Shown here: in pieces, positions 42,414 to 51,690 of the stretch
How the letters are laid out: every line of letters begins with the position of its first letter
Numbering within the stretch: position 1 is the first letter of the stretch
Assembly (NCBI GenBank): GCA_965199055.1
Contig: CBDAQR010000003.1
Coordinates: 2,108,001-2,172,000, forward strand
DNA: 64,000 nt
Direction: 5' to 3'
Source of the DNA: CBDAQR01 sp965199055
GTDB taxonomy: Bacteria > Pseudomonadota > Gammaproteobacteria > Pseudomonadales > Halieaceae
Translations under genes and position numbers: made by a program
Notes under the pieces: model-generated
Database searches by the model: none
Told to the model about the DNA's origin: nothing
Seen by the model: only the letters and a program-made list of their open reading frames with translations

Positions 42414-42674
42414 ATGGCACGAGTAACCGTTGAAGACTGCCTGAAGAACGTAGCAAACCGCTTTGAATTGGTCATGGTGGCGAGCAAGCGCTCCCGCCAA
42501 ATCGCGACCGGCGGCAAGGATCCGCTGGTAGACGAGGAATCAGATAAGCCCACCGTAATCGCGCTGCGTGAGATCGCAGATGGCCTGATTACTCCCGAAA
42601 TTCTCAGCCGTGAAGAAGAAGTAGAGGCCGAGGAAGAGCTGCTGGAAGCCATGGAGAGCAGCGAAAGCCTCTGA
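42414..42674 (+). CDS. rpoZ: RNA polymerase omega subunit
   Basis: Small RNA polymerase subunit that stabilises beta' and forms part of a ppGpp site. The 86-residue protein begins ARVTVEDCLKNVANRFELV and contains KRSRQIATGG and KPTVIALREIADG, ending with an acidic tail. The ATG at 42414 has AGGAAT upstream; the longer in-frame extension runs into the leader. It directly precedes spoT, the usual pairing. Confidence 0.97.
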   Translation: MARVTVEDCLKNVANRFELVMVASKRSRQIATGGKDPLVDEESDKPTVIALREIADGLITPEILSREEEVEAEEELLEAMESSESL

Positions 42675-42703
42675 AACACTGGGCTTGAGGGCGGCATGAT
42701 CGA

Positions 42704-44827
42704 ATGAACAGCATCAGCGCCCTCGATTCTACCCTGCAGACCTATCTCAGCCCCGAGCAGAGCAACCAGGTCAAACGCGCTTACTACTTCGCCGAACAGG
42801 CCCACTACGGGCAATTTCGCCGCAGCGGCGAGCCCTACGTTACCCACCCCCTGGCCGTGGCAGGCATCCTGGCGGACATGCACATGGACCACCAGAGCCT
42901 CATGGCCGCCATGCTGCATGACGTCATCGAAGATACCGGCATCGATAAGCTCGCCATAGAAGCCCAGTTTGGGCACAGCGTGGCCGAACTCGTGGACGGC
43001 GTTAGCAAACTCACCCAAATTGAATTCGACACGCTGGCTGAAAAACAGGCCGAGAACTTCCAGAAAATGGCGCTCGCTATGGCCAAGGATATTCGAGTCA
43101 TCCTGGTCAAGCTGGCGGATCGATTACATAACATGCGCACCCTGGGCGTACTGAAAGTCGACACGCGACGCCGCATCGCGCGTGAAACCCTCGAGATGTA
43201 CGCGCCAATCGCCCAACGCCTGGGCATGAACAATGTGCGTATCGAGCTGGAAAACCTGGGCTTCAGCGCCCAGCACCCCATGCGCGCGGAACGAATATCG
43301 GCAGCGTTGCGTCAAGCCCGCGGCAATCGCAAGGAGCTGGTGGAGAAAATTCGCCACCAGATTGAGGTGAGCCTGGAACAGGAGGGACACGAGGCCGAAG
43401 TCATGGGCCGCGAGAAACACCTGTATAGCATCTACACCAAGATGAAAACGAAGAAGAGCTTTTCCGAAATCATGGATATCTTCGCCTTCCGTATCATCGT
43501 GGATTCGGTAGACACCTGCTACCGGGTACTGGGCTGTATTCACAGCCTCTACAAGCCCATACCCGGAGAATTCAAAGACTATATCGCGATTCCCAAGGCG
43601 AACGGTTATCAGTCACTGCACACCGTGCTAATAGGCTTGCACGGGGTACCGATCGAGATTCAGATTCGTACCCGCGATATGGAGGAAATGGCCAATAACG
43701 GGATTGCTGCCCACTGGCTTTACAAGGCCAGTGACAGCGACAGCGCCGGCGTCAATGGCAGCCACGCGCGGGCCCGGCAATGGGTCCAGGGGCTGCTTGA
43801 GATGCAGCAGCGCGCCGGTAATTCGCTGGAATTCATTGAGAGCGTAAAAATCGACCTGTTCCCGGATGAGGTCTACGTATTTACGCCCAAGGGCGCCATC
43901 CTGGAGCTGCCACGAGGCGCCACCGCCGTCGATTTCGCCTATGCCGTGCACACCGACGTCGGCAACAGCTGTGTCGCCTGTCGCATCAATCGGCGACTGG
44001 CGCCGCTGTCAGAGCCGCTGCAGAGCGGCCAAACCGTAGAGATCCTTACCGCACCCGGTGCCAGACCCAACCCCGCCTGGTTCAACTATGCGGTGACCGC
44101 AAAGGCGCGTACCAATATTCGCCACTTCCTGAAGCAACAGCGCCAGGAAGACTCTGTGGCCCTGGGCCGCCGCTTGCTCGATAAGTCGCTGGTGGCACTG
44201 GACACATCGCTGGATGCACTGGACACCGAGAAACTGGAAGCTTACTTGAGCCGCGCAGGCTACCAGTCTCTCGATGCGCTGCTGGAAGACATTGCCAAAG
44301 GCAACCGAGTCGCTACGATCACCGCACAGCAGTTACTGGGCGAAGGCGACGAGGCTGAGAATGGATCCATGCAGCTGACCTCAGCGCCGGTGGCCATTCG
44401 CGGCACCGAAGGCTTCATGGTCAGTTACGGCAAGTGCTGCCATCCCATACCTGGCGACGCAGTAGCCGGCTATCTCAGTTCAGAGCGCGGCATCGTGGTG
44501 CACCGCGAACACTGCCATAACCTCGCCGAGCTGCGCGAGAATACAGATCGACTGGTGCCGCTGCGCTGGGACGATGAGGTCGAAGGCGAATTCTCCGCCG
44601 CACTGCGCATTGAAGTCGAGAATCGCCGCGGCATGATCGCGGTTCTCGCGACCCGCATTAATAGCCTCGATGTGAACATTGAGAAAATCAGCAGCGAGGA
44701 CAAGGACTACCAGTTCAGCTACGTCGATCTGCAAGTGTCCGTGCGCAGCCGAGTGCAATTGGCGACTATAATGAAGAGAATTCGAACCCTGAAAGAAGTC
44801 CGCAAGGTCGTCCGCAGCAAACACTGA
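42704..44827 (+). CDS. spoT: Bifunctional (p)ppGpp synthetase/hydrolase SpoT
   Basis: Controls the stringent-response alarmone. The 707-residue protein has an N-terminal HD hydrolase domain (HGQ-like HYGQFRRSGEPYVTHPL, HDVIEDTG near residue 73, KLADRLHNMRTL), the RelA/SpoT synthetase domain (about 235-350: HLYSIYTKMKTKKSF, FKDYIAIPKANGYQSLHT), TGS (about 385-450: VYVFTPKGAILELPRGATAV) and a C-terminal ACT domain. HD residues are intact, so hydrolysis is expected; synthetase strength cannot be judged. It forms an operon with rpoZ and probably ridA. Confidence 0.97.
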   Translation: MNSISALDSTLQTYLSPEQSNQVKRAYYFAEQAHYGQFRRSGEPYVTHPLAVAGILADMHMDHQSLMAAMLHDVIEDTGIDKLAIEAQFGHSVAELVDGVSKLTQIEFDTLAEKQAENFQKMALAMAKDIRVILVKLADRLHNMRTLGVLKVDTRRRIARETLEMYAPIAQRLGMNNVRIELENLGFSAQHPMRAERISAALRQARGNRKELVEKIRHQIEVSLEQEGHEAEVMGREKHLYSIYTKMKTKKSFSEIMDIFAFRIIVDSVDTCYRVLGCIHSLYKPIPGEFKDYIAIPKANGYQSLHTVLIGLHGVPIEIQIRTRDMEEMANNGIAAHWLYKASDSDSAGVNGSHARARQWVQGLLEMQQRAGNSLEFIESVKIDLFPDEVYVFTPKGAILELPRGATAVDFAYAVHTDVGNSCVACRINRRLAPLSEPLQSGQTVEILTAPGARPNPAWFNYAVTAKARTNIRHFLKQQRQEDSVALGRRLLDKSLVALDTSLDALDTEKLEAYLSRAGYQSLDALLEDIAKGNRVATITAQQLLGEGDEAENGSMQLTSAPVAIRGTEGFMVSYGKCCHPIPGDAVAGYLSSERGIVVHREHCHNLAELRENTDRLVPLRWDDEVEGEFSAALRIEVENRRGMIAVLATRINSLDVNIEKISSEDKDYQFSYVDLQVSVRSRVQLATIMKRIRTLKEVRKVVRSKH

Positions 44828-44875
44828 CAAACCTACAACAGCCTGAGCTTAAGACACGCAGTTAAGGAGACAAAA

Positions 44876-45259
44876 ATGAGTAATCGCGCCGTGATATCGA
44901 CGCCGGATGCACCCGCTGCCATCGGGCCCTACTCACAGGCGGTGAAAGTTGGCAACACCGTGTGGCTGTCTGGCCAGATTCCCCTGGACCCGGAAACCAT
45001 GGAAGTTGTCGACGGCGATATCGCCGCACAAGCGCGCCAGGTGTTTAGCAATCTTGCGGCCGTTGCCAGTGCGGCGGGGGGCAGTCTGGACGACGCTGTG
45101 AAAGTGAATATCTCACTGACTGACCTGGGCGATTTCGTGGCGGTCAACGAGATCATGGCGCAGTTTTTCAACGAGCCTTATCCGGCTCGCGCCTGCGTTC
45201 AGGTTGCAGCGCTTCCCAAAGGCGTCGGGATCGAGGTAGAGGTGATCATGGCGCTGTAG
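44876..45259 (+). CDS. ridA: RidA family 2-iminobutanoate/2-iminopropanoate deaminase
   Basis: Trimeric enzyme that removes reactive enamine/imine intermediates from PLP enzymes. The 127-residue protein shows APAAIGPYSQAVKVGNTVWLSGQIP, the substrate-binding Arg in YPARACVQVAALPKG and the final IEVEVIMAL. AAGGAG lies 8 nt before the ATG. Its last 61 nt overlap the 3' end of the epimerase-like gene on the other strand. Confidence 0.96.
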   Translation: MSNRAVISTPDAPAAIGPYSQAVKVGNTVWLSGQIPLDPETMEVVDGDIAAQARQVFSNLAAVASAAGGSLDDAVKVNISLTDLGDFVAVNEIMAQFFNEPYPARACVQVAALPKGVGIEVEVIMAL

Positions 45260-46074
45260 CCAGCGCGATAGTCCGGATAGGAAAACTCGAATCCACTGTT
45301 CAAGAGCCGTCGATTGAGACAACGTCGACTAGCCGCAGACCGCGGCGTTTGCTCTTCGGTGGCCTCTACCCCCAAGCGTTGAAGCAACCATTCTTCCAGT
45401 CGCCGCTGCTGGACGGGCTCGCTATCGGTTCCCAGATACAGAGGTTCACGCTCGGCCAGATCGAGCAAGTGGCGCAGACAGGCAATGCAATCTTCCCGGT
45501 GTATTCGATTGCTCCAGCTGTGGGGCTGCGCGCCTGTGATAATCCCCTTCTGCAAACGCTGGAGTAGTCGCGAGGGTTGGCGGCCGTAAATGCCCGAAAA
45601 CCGAATCACGGTCACCCGGTGGTGACTCTCAAGCAGGGCCTGTTCTGCTGCCAGAATCAGCTCCCCCTGCGCATCTGCCGGCTGAGCTACGGTCTCTTCG
45701 TCGACCCACTCGCCGGCACAATCGCCGTATACCCGCGTACTGGACACGAACAACAGCTCTCGGGGCGAATCGCCCTGCCAGAGCTGCAGCAGGTTTTTCG
45801 CTGCCAGCAGAAATCCGCGACGATACCCTTCCACATCACGGCTGGTAGGTGTGGGCGTCATGACCACCGGACCATAGTCGACACCACTCAGACGGACGAG
45901 GCTATCGTGTCGGGTATGATCGAGCGAAATCCCCTGCAGGCCATCGGGAAGGCGCGTAATATCCCTACGGCAGGCCAGCACCTCCCTGCCCTCACTGCGA
46001 AGCGCAAGACCTAAGCCGGAGCCGATATCACCGCATCCGAGCAACAATACTGGAGAGCTCTTCAATTTGTTCAT
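45199..46074 (-). CDS. NAD(P)-binding epimerase-like protein (YeeZ type)
   Basis: A 291-residue short-chain Rossmann protein related to NAD-dependent epimerases: VLLLGCGDIGSGLGLALR, LLFVSSTRVYGDC (YxxxK is not clear), VIRFSGIYG and a C-terminal NSGFEFSYPDYRAGY. Homologues are usually listed as SDR or YeeZ-type proteins without a known substrate. I chose the ATG at 46074 (MNKLKSS); upstream in-frame sequence is antisense to recG. The predicted 3' end runs 61 nt into ridA. Confidence 0.82.
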   Translation of the reverse strand: MNKLKSSPVLLLGCGDIGSGLGLALRSEGREVLACRRDITRLPDGLQGISLDHTRHDSLVRLSGVDYGPVVMTPTPTSRDVEGYRRGFLLAAKNLLQLWQGDSPRELLFVSSTRVYGDCAGEWVDEETVAQPADAQGELILAAEQALLESHHRVTVIRFSGIYGRQPSRLLQRLQKGIITGAQPHSWSNRIHREDCIACLRHLLDLAEREPLYLGTDSEPVQQRRLEEWLLQRLGVEATEEQTPRSAASRRCLNRRLLNSGFEFSYPDYRAGYSAMITSTSIPTPLGSAAT

Positions 46075-46124
46075 AGGCACTGGTACAACTATACGCGTTC
46101 CCGCCACAAAACGATTTACCCGCC

Positions 46125-48182
46125 ATGAGTGATCTTTCCAACCAGAGCGTTTCCAGCTTGCGCGGTGTCGGCCCGCGCATGGCAGCGAAGCTGGCCGAGG
46201 CGAGCATAGAAAAAGTGCAGGACCTCTTGTTTCACTTGCCATTGCGATACCAGGACCGCACAAGAGTAACGCCGATTGGAGCCCTGCAAGTCGGCGATGA
46301 CGTGGTCGTCGAGGGTGACATTCGTGTCGCGGACATCGCCTTTGGCCGGCGTCGCAGCCTGGTATGCCGGATTCAAGATGGCAGCGGCACACTTAGCCTG
46401 CGCTTCTTTCACTTCTCCGCAGCACAAAAGCGCAACCTTGAGCCCGGCGCGCGTCTGCGCTGCTACGGCGAGGTGCGCCGCGGCGCCAGTGGTCTGGAGA
46501 TCTACCACCCCGAGTATCGTCTGATCGACCAGGCGGATCCGACTCCCGTGGAAGAAGCGCTGACCCCCGTTTATCCGGCACCGGCCGGAATCACCCAGAA
46601 TAGCTGGCGCAAACTCTGCGCGCAGGCCGTGGCACAGCTCGATGAGCGCGCGGTTACAGATCTCCTACCCTCCGCAAAAAAGGCGGAGATGACGCTGGTA
46701 GAGGCACTGCGCTATCTACATGCACCGCCACCCGATGCACCCCAGGAACTGATTCGGGACGGACAACACCCCGCACAACTACGGCTGGCCTTAGAGGAAC
46801 TGGTTGCGCACAACCTGTCCCTCGAAAAGCTGCGCCGGCAACAGCGCTCCCTCGGCGCACACGGCATGAGCGATGGCAGAGAGGCTATCGCTCACTTCCT
46901 TGAGCAGCTGACATTTTCACTCACCGCGGCACAGGAACGGGTTATCGCCGAGATCGGCGATGACCTGAGCCAACCGGCGCCGATGCTGCGGCTGGTACAG
47001 GGCGATGTCGGTTCCGGCAAGACAGTAGTGGCCGCCTGTGCCGCGACACAGGTAATAGCCTGCGGTTACCAGGTCGCAATCATGGCACCCACGGAGATCC
47101 TCGCAGAACAGCACTATCGCTCCTTCAGCGACTGGTTCAAACCCCGCGGTGTTGAGCCAGTCATGCTGACGGGTAGAACCAAAGGCAAAGCTCGTCAAAG
47201 CACACTGGAATCCATCGCCAACGGCGATGCAGCACTTGTCATCGGTACACATGCCCTGTTCCAGGAGGACGTGCAGTTTTCTGCCCTCGGTCTGGTCGTC
47301 GTCGATGAGCAACATCGCTTTGGCGTGCACCAACGCCTGAACCTGACCAGCAAGGGCGAGCGACCGCACCAATTGGTGATGACGGCGACGCCCATTCCCC
47401 GCACGCTGTCGATGGTCGCCTACGCCGATCTCGACTGCTCGATCATCGACGAACTGCCCCCGGGTCGCCAGCCGGTGCAAACCGTGCTCATCAGCAATGA
47501 AAGGCGTGAACAAATTATCGAACGGGTCCAGGCCGCGTGCTCTGAGGGACGCCAGGCCTATTGGGTATGTACCCTCATCGAAGAATCGGAGGCGCTCGAA
47601 TGCCAGGCGGCAGAAGTGACCGCGAGCGAACTGCAGCAGCGGCTGATAGACCTGGAGATAGGACTCATTCACGGGCGCCTCAAATCAACCGAGAAGGAAG
47701 CCATTATGGCTCGCTTCAAGGCCGGCGAAATTCAGCTACTGGTCGCGACTACGGTCATTGAGGTGGGTGTCGATGTGCCCAATGCAAGCCTCATGATCAT
47801 CGAGAATCCGGAGCGTCTTGGACTGGCGCAGCTGCATCAATTGCGGGGTCGGGTGGGTCGCGGCACACAACAGAGCCACTGTGTCCTTCTGTTCCAAGCG
47901 CCACTGGGCGAACAGAGTCGCGCCCGACTGGGAGCGATGCGCGACAGCAATGATGGCTTTTACATCGCAGAGGAAGACCTGCGACTGCGTGGTCCAGGTG
48001 AAGTCCTGGGAACACGCCAGACCGGTCTGATGGAATTTCGGGTGGCCGATATGCAGGCACACGCGCATTTATTGGATCAGGTAAGATCCCTGGCCGTACA
48101 CATTGCAGACGAAGAGCCCGGTCGGGTCGACCCGCTCATCAGGCGCTGGTTGGGCGGTGCAGAGCGCTACGCTTCGGTCTAA
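46125..48182 (+). CDS. recG: ATP-dependent DNA helicase RecG
   Basis: Branched-DNA helicase that remodels stalled forks and Holliday junctions. The 685-residue protein has the N-terminal wedge OB-fold (about 50-150), Walker A GDVGSGKTVVA (near residue 294), the DEQH box in VVDEQHRFGVHQR, TATPIPRTL and the C-terminal helicase motifs VGVDVPNASLMII and QLHQLRGRVGRG. It is divergent from the epimerase-like gene by about 50 nt and interlocks with the next gene's stop in CTAA. Confidence 0.97.
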   Translation: MSDLSNQSVSSLRGVGPRMAAKLAEASIEKVQDLLFHLPLRYQDRTRVTPIGALQVGDDVVVEGDIRVADIAFGRRRSLVCRIQDGSGTLSLRFFHFSAAQKRNLEPGARLRCYGEVRRGASGLEIYHPEYRLIDQADPTPVEEALTPVYPAPAGITQNSWRKLCAQAVAQLDERAVTDLLPSAKKAEMTLVEALRYLHAPPPDAPQELIRDGQHPAQLRLALEELVAHNLSLEKLRRQQRSLGAHGMSDGREAIAHFLEQLTFSLTAAQERVIAEIGDDLSQPAPMLRLVQGDVGSGKTVVAACAATQVIACGYQVAIMAPTEILAEQHYRSFSDWFKPRGVEPVMLTGRTKGKARQSTLESIANGDAALVIGTHALFQEDVQFSALGLVVVDEQHRFGVHQRLNLTSKGERPHQLVMTATPIPRTLSMVAYADLDCSIIDELPPGRQPVQTVLISNERREQIIERVQAACSEGRQAYWVCTLIEESEALECQAAEVTASELQQRLIDLEIGLIHGRLKSTEKEAIMARFKAGEIQLLVATTVIEVGVDVPNASLMIIENPERLGLAQLHQLRGRVGRGTQQSHCVLLFQAPLGEQSRARLGAMRDSNDGFYIAEEDLRLRGPGEVLGTRQTGLMEFRVADMQAHAHLLDQVRSLAVHIADEEPGRVDPLIRRWLGGAERYASV

Positions 48183-48730
48183 TGATCAAAGCTCGCCCAC
48201 AATTGCTGAAGCTGCGCCAGGCCTAGCGCGCGCATGGTAGCGATGTTGCGCTCAGGTACGGCTTCGGGGTTCGGAAAAGCGTCTAGTGCCCTGCTGAGTT
48301 GAGATTCCCTCAACAGGTGAATGATCGGCAGAGGCGACCGGTTAGTGTAGTTAGAGGCGTCCGCCGGGTCTTCACCGGCAAAGCAATAGGCGGGGTGGAA
48401 GTGAGCCAGTTGCACAATACCCTCCAGTCCCGCCGCCTCCAGTAGCGCCTGTGCCTCATCGACCAGATCCATAAACGCTTCAAAGTCCGCTGGGCCAGCC
48501 TCCAAGACCAATAAGGTCGTAGCAATGTCCTCCTCGGCACTGTTCTGTAGCCTATCCAGTTCGAGAAGAAAGTCTTGCAACTGCCCCTTTCGGTCTCCAT
48601 GAGGCGATAGCGCGAAGCGCACGCTGCCTTGCTCCACAACGGGACCCGCAAAAGGGCAAAGCTCCAGGTCCAGCACACAGCTATGCAGCCAGCGCCGGAC
48701 CCGGTCCAGGGGGGAGCTAGGCTCAGTCAA
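48179..48730 (-). CDS. DUF1415 family protein
   Basis: A 183-residue cytoplasmic protein of the DUF1415 family, recognised from RRWLHSCVLDLELCPFAGPV, FMDLVDEAQALL, LAHFHPAYCFAGEDPADASNYTNRSP in two blocks and the ERNIATMRALG end. Function is unknown. No ATG precedes the conserved region; the best start is TTG at 48730, overlapping the last codons of the rubredoxin-reductase gene by 8 nt, which gives the normal family length. The in-frame track-style upstream start lies in that gene and is unlikely. Confidence 0.83.
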   Translation of the reverse strand: MTEPSSPLDRVRRWLHSCVLDLELCPFAGPVVEQGSVRFALSPHGDRKGQLQDFLLELDRLQNSAEEDIATTLLVLEAGPADFEAFMDLVDEAQALLEAAGLEGIVQLAHFHPAYCFAGEDPADASNYTNRSPLPIIHLLRESQLSRALDAFPNPEAVPERNIATMRALGLAQLQQLWASFDH

Positions 48731-50093
48731 GAATAGCGGGCAGCTCTTTCTGCAGTGCCATCTTGTCCTTGGTAGCATCACCGGTGAGCGCGAAGCCCAG
48801 CAAGCTGCCGTCCGGGCCTCGGAATTCGCCACGCACGTTGTTGCCGTCTTCGCTGATCTGCCACTCGCCTTCGGTATCAGGCGCTACTGGTGAAACACAC
48901 ACCGGACAGGCGGGCGTCTTAATAGTGACGGGCATAGCCGGGTAACTGACTTCAGTCGGCTCGCCGGCAAGGGTCTTACCCAAGGCGCGAGCGGCCGCCA
49001 TCAGCGGCGCCACATAGACCAATACATGTCCCGCCACCTCGGCACAATCGCCAAAGGCGTAAACATTGGCAGCGCTGGTTTCCAGCAGGCGATTGGTCAC
49101 GATGCCGCGATTCACCTGCAGGCCGGACTGCTCAGCCAGGTCAACCCGCGGGCGCACACCGACGGCCGAGAGCACGATATCCGCCTCGATGGTCTCACCA
49201 TTATTGAGGCTCACTACGACGCCGGACTCGGATTTGTTCACGGCAGTCACCAGCGGACCAAAGTGGAACCTGGCACCCTTTTCTTCGAGGCCACGCTGCA
49301 CCGCTTTACCTGCCGCCTCGGGCAAGAGCGTGGGCAGGCAATAGCCCAGCGGATCGACCGCCTCGGTCTCAAAGCCGCCATTAATCAGGTCATTGGTGAA
49401 CTCGCAGCCAATCAATCCGGCGCCGACGATGCACACCTTCTTTACATCATTTTTCTTGATGGCCTGGCGGAAATCATCGTAGTCCAGGAGATCATTGACC
49501 GTGTAGATGTACTCCTGGGCATCGCCTTCGATGGGCGGCTGGATCACTTGTGCACCCAGCGCCAGCACCAGCTTGCCGTAGTGAATGGCTGTCTGAGCAT
49601 CGCCCACCTTGATCAACTGCGCTTCGGTATCGATCTCACTCACATGAGTCATCGTCCAGACGCTGGCCTTAAGGGTCTTGCCCATGCCTCCCGCGTCGAG
49701 CTGGGCCAAATCATCGGCGGAGGTGTCTTTGGTATAACCCGTTGACAGCATCGGCTTGGAATAAGAACGACCATCGTCATTGGTAATCAGGATGAGTGGT
49801 GTCTCGCTATCGTGTTTACGAAACTCCTTGGCGAGCCCGTAACCGGCCAGCCCGGTACCAATAATGACGACCGGTGCTGTCACCGCATCTGCAACAGGTT
49901 CTTCATGGTGTGGAACCTGCTCTACCGGGGCCTCTTCGATCAGCTCGAAATCTTCCTTGCCCACGCCACAATCAGGACAAAGCCAGTCTTCTGGGACGTC
50001 TTCCCACTTGGTGCCTGGCGCAATGCCATCATCTGGCCAGCCCTTGGCTTCGTCATAGACCATCCCGCAAACAATACATTCCCATTTGCTCAT
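48723..50093 (-). CDS. Rubredoxin fused to NAD(P)H-rubredoxin reductase
   Basis: A 456-residue protein with two modules. Residues 1-52 are a rubredoxin with both iron pairs, CIVCGMVYDE and CPDCGVGKEDF. After an acidic linker comes a full FAD/NAD oxidoreductase with the FAD fold VIIGTGLAGYGLAKEF, the NAD fold VCIVGAGLIGCEF, NVYAFGDCAEV and the C-terminal rubredoxin-docking part TIKTPACPVCVSPVA. Pseudomonas encodes rubA and rubB as separate genes at this locus. The pair carries electrons to alkane hydroxylases or oxygen/superoxide reduction; the partner is not in the window. GAGACACAAC precedes the ATG. Confidence 0.92.
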   Translation of the reverse strand: MSKWECIVCGMVYDEAKGWPDDGIAPGTKWEDVPEDWLCPDCGVGKEDFELIEEAPVEQVPHHEEPVADAVTAPVVIIGTGLAGYGLAKEFRKHDSETPLILITNDDGRSYSKPMLSTGYTKDTSADDLAQLDAGGMGKTLKASVWTMTHVSEIDTEAQLIKVGDAQTAIHYGKLVLALGAQVIQPPIEGDAQEYIYTVNDLLDYDDFRQAIKKNDVKKVCIVGAGLIGCEFTNDLINGGFETEAVDPLGYCLPTLLPEAAGKAVQRGLEEKGARFHFGPLVTAVNKSESGVVVSLNNGETIEADIVLSAVGVRPRVDLAEQSGLQVNRGIVTNRLLETSAANVYAFGDCAEVAGHVLVYVAPLMAAARALGKTLAGEPTEVSYPAMPVTIKTPACPVCVSPVAPDTEGEWQISEDGNNVRGEFRGPDGSLLGFALTGDATKDKMALQKELPAILD

Positions 50094-50147
50094 GTTGTGT
50101 CTCGCTACTTTTTACGTTGATTTGTAAAGGAAATTTGGGGAGGCAAC

Positions 50148-50175
50148 ACTATAGTGCCGTATAAAAAATGTGCAA
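50148..50175 (-). promoter_or_regulatory. Possible promoter of the rubredoxin-reductase gene
   Basis: On the minus strand TTGCAC (-35) and TATAGT (-10) are spaced 16 bases apart, about 54 nt before the ATG. The -10 lies in the palindrome CACTATAGTG (50147-50156). The remaining gap towards ubiC shows nothing else clear. Confidence 0.45.
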
Positions 50176-50245
50176 GTGCGGATGCTGGCCCCCGCCAATG
50201 CGACGAAAGCCTGTACATCACGGCTCAGTGTGACAAACTGCGCGC

Positions 50246-50800
50246 GTGTCACACTCCACCATCCCCGCCAACGCTCATGACCCAGACTGGCAGAACGCCA
50301 GCGACGTCGATCGAGCGCAACTGCCTGCCAATGCCGAGCAATGGCTACTGTATGAGGGCTCGCTCACTCAAAGACTGATCGACGTCAGCGGTGGCGACTT
50401 TGCTGTGCAGCGCCTCAACCAGTGCTGGTGCCAGCCATTGCCGTCAGAAACACGCTTGCTAGGTTTGGATAGCGAAGAGCAGGCCATGGTCCGGGAAGTT
50501 GTCCTACTCTGCCACGGAGATCCGTGGGTTTACGCCCGCAGCGTTATGCCCGAGCGAATACTATCGGGCACCATGCGAAGCTTAAGGGACCTGCAAAACG
50601 AATCTCTCGGGGCCCTGTTGTTTAGCAATCCGGATTTGCAGCGAGATTGTTTTGAAGTCAGCCGGCTGCCATCGAATAGTGCTTATATTCATGAGAGTTT
50701 GCGGCAGCACACTCCCGCCTGGGCAAGACGCTCGCGTTTCTGGCTCGAAGGTGCCTCCTTATCAGTCTCCGAAGTCTTTCTGGAGCAGTTCCAACCCTGA
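50246..50800 (+). CDS. ubiC: Chorismate lyase
   Basis: First step of ubiquinone synthesis: splits chorismate into pyruvate and 4-hydroxybenzoate. The 184-residue protein keeps WLLYEGSLTQRL, REVVLLCHGDPWVYARSVMP and the late SRFWLEGASLSVSEVFL. The start codon is GTG. It is followed 26 nt later by ubiA, whose enzyme uses its product, as in many Gammaproteobacteria. Confidence 0.93.
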   Translation: MSHSTIPANAHDPDWQNASDVDRAQLPANAEQWLLYEGSLTQRLIDVSGGDFAVQRLNQCWCQPLPSETRLLGLDSEEQAMVREVVLLCHGDPWVYARSVMPERILSGTMRSLRDLQNESLGALLFSNPDLQRDCFEVSRLPSNSAYIHESLRQHTPAWARRSRFWLEGASLSVSEVFLEQFQP

Positions 50801-50826
50801 CGGACTCAGCCCATAATACGAACTCT

Positions 50827-51690
50827 ATGGCCGACACTCCTTCCAAACTGACCAGTTATCTGGCCCTGATTCGCTTTGACCGCCCTATTGGCACATTGTT
50901 GCTGCTGTGGCCCACACTGTGGGCGCTGTGGCTGGCGGCAGGCGGCTTACCGCCCTGGCATTTGCTACTGATTTTCTCAATCGGTACCTTCCTCATGCGT
51001 TCGGCGGGTTGTGCCATGAACGATCTTGCAGACCGCAAACTGGACGGCGGTGTGGAGCGCACCCGAGAGCGACCGCTGGTCACGGGCGCCCTGTCGAGCA
51101 ACGAAGCACTCGCACTGGCCGCAGCGCTGTCATTAGTCGCCTTTGTCCTGGTGTTGTTCACTAATACGCTAACGATCACTTTGTCTTTCGGCGGAGTCGC
51201 CCTCGCCGCCTGCTACCCTTTCATGAAACGACATACCCATTTGCCGCAACTGGTGCTCGGCGCTGCGTTCAGCTGGGGTATACCCATGGCGTTTGCCGCA
51301 GTCTTGGAGGAACTACCGCCGTATCTATGGTTGCTCTACATCGCCAATTTATTGTGGACCGTTGCCTACGACACCCAGTACGCGATGGTCGACCGCAAAG
51401 ATGATCTGAAAGTGGGAATCAAATCCACTGCCATTCTGTTCGGAAAGATGGACAGACACATGATCGCCACCCTACAGGCACTCGCACTGTTGGCTCTGGT
51501 GCTGGTGGGGCAGCGGTTTGAGCTCGGCGCATTTTATTTTCTGTCCCTAATAGCGACGGCGGGCCTGTTTGTGCGCCAACTGCGGCAAATTCGCACGCGA
51601 GAACCGGACGCCTGCTTTCAGGCCTTCCTCAACAACAACTACGTCGGGATGGCGGTGTTTATCGGAATTCTGTTGGACCATGCCCTCTGA
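50827..51690 (+). CDS. ubiA: 4-hydroxybenzoate polyprenyltransferase
   Basis: Integral membrane enzyme that attaches the octaprenyl-type tail to 4-hydroxybenzoate. The 287-residue protein has about eight hydrophobic segments and both aspartate-rich motifs, NDLADRKLDGG with RTRERPLVTGAL, and DTQYAMVDRKDDLKVGIKST in the second half. Its end overlaps the following gene by 11 nt. Confidence 0.97.
   Translation: MADTPSKLTSYLALIRFDRPIGTLLLLWPTLWALWLAAGGLPPWHLLLIFSIGTFLMRSAGCAMNDLADRKLDGGVERTRERPLVTGALSSNEALALAAALSLVAFVLVLFTNTLTITLSFGGVALAACYPFMKRHTHLPQLVLGAAFSWGIPMAFAAVLEELPPYLWLLYIANLLWTVAYDTQYAMVDRKDDLKVGIKSTAILFGKMDRHMIATLQALALLALVLVGQRFELGAFYFLSLIATAGLFVRQLRQIRTREPDACFQAFLNNNYVGMAVFIGILLDHAL

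Noticed and set aside
46917..47672. A 251-codon open frame antisense to recG
   Set aside because: Shadow of the helicase domain; no recognisable protein features.
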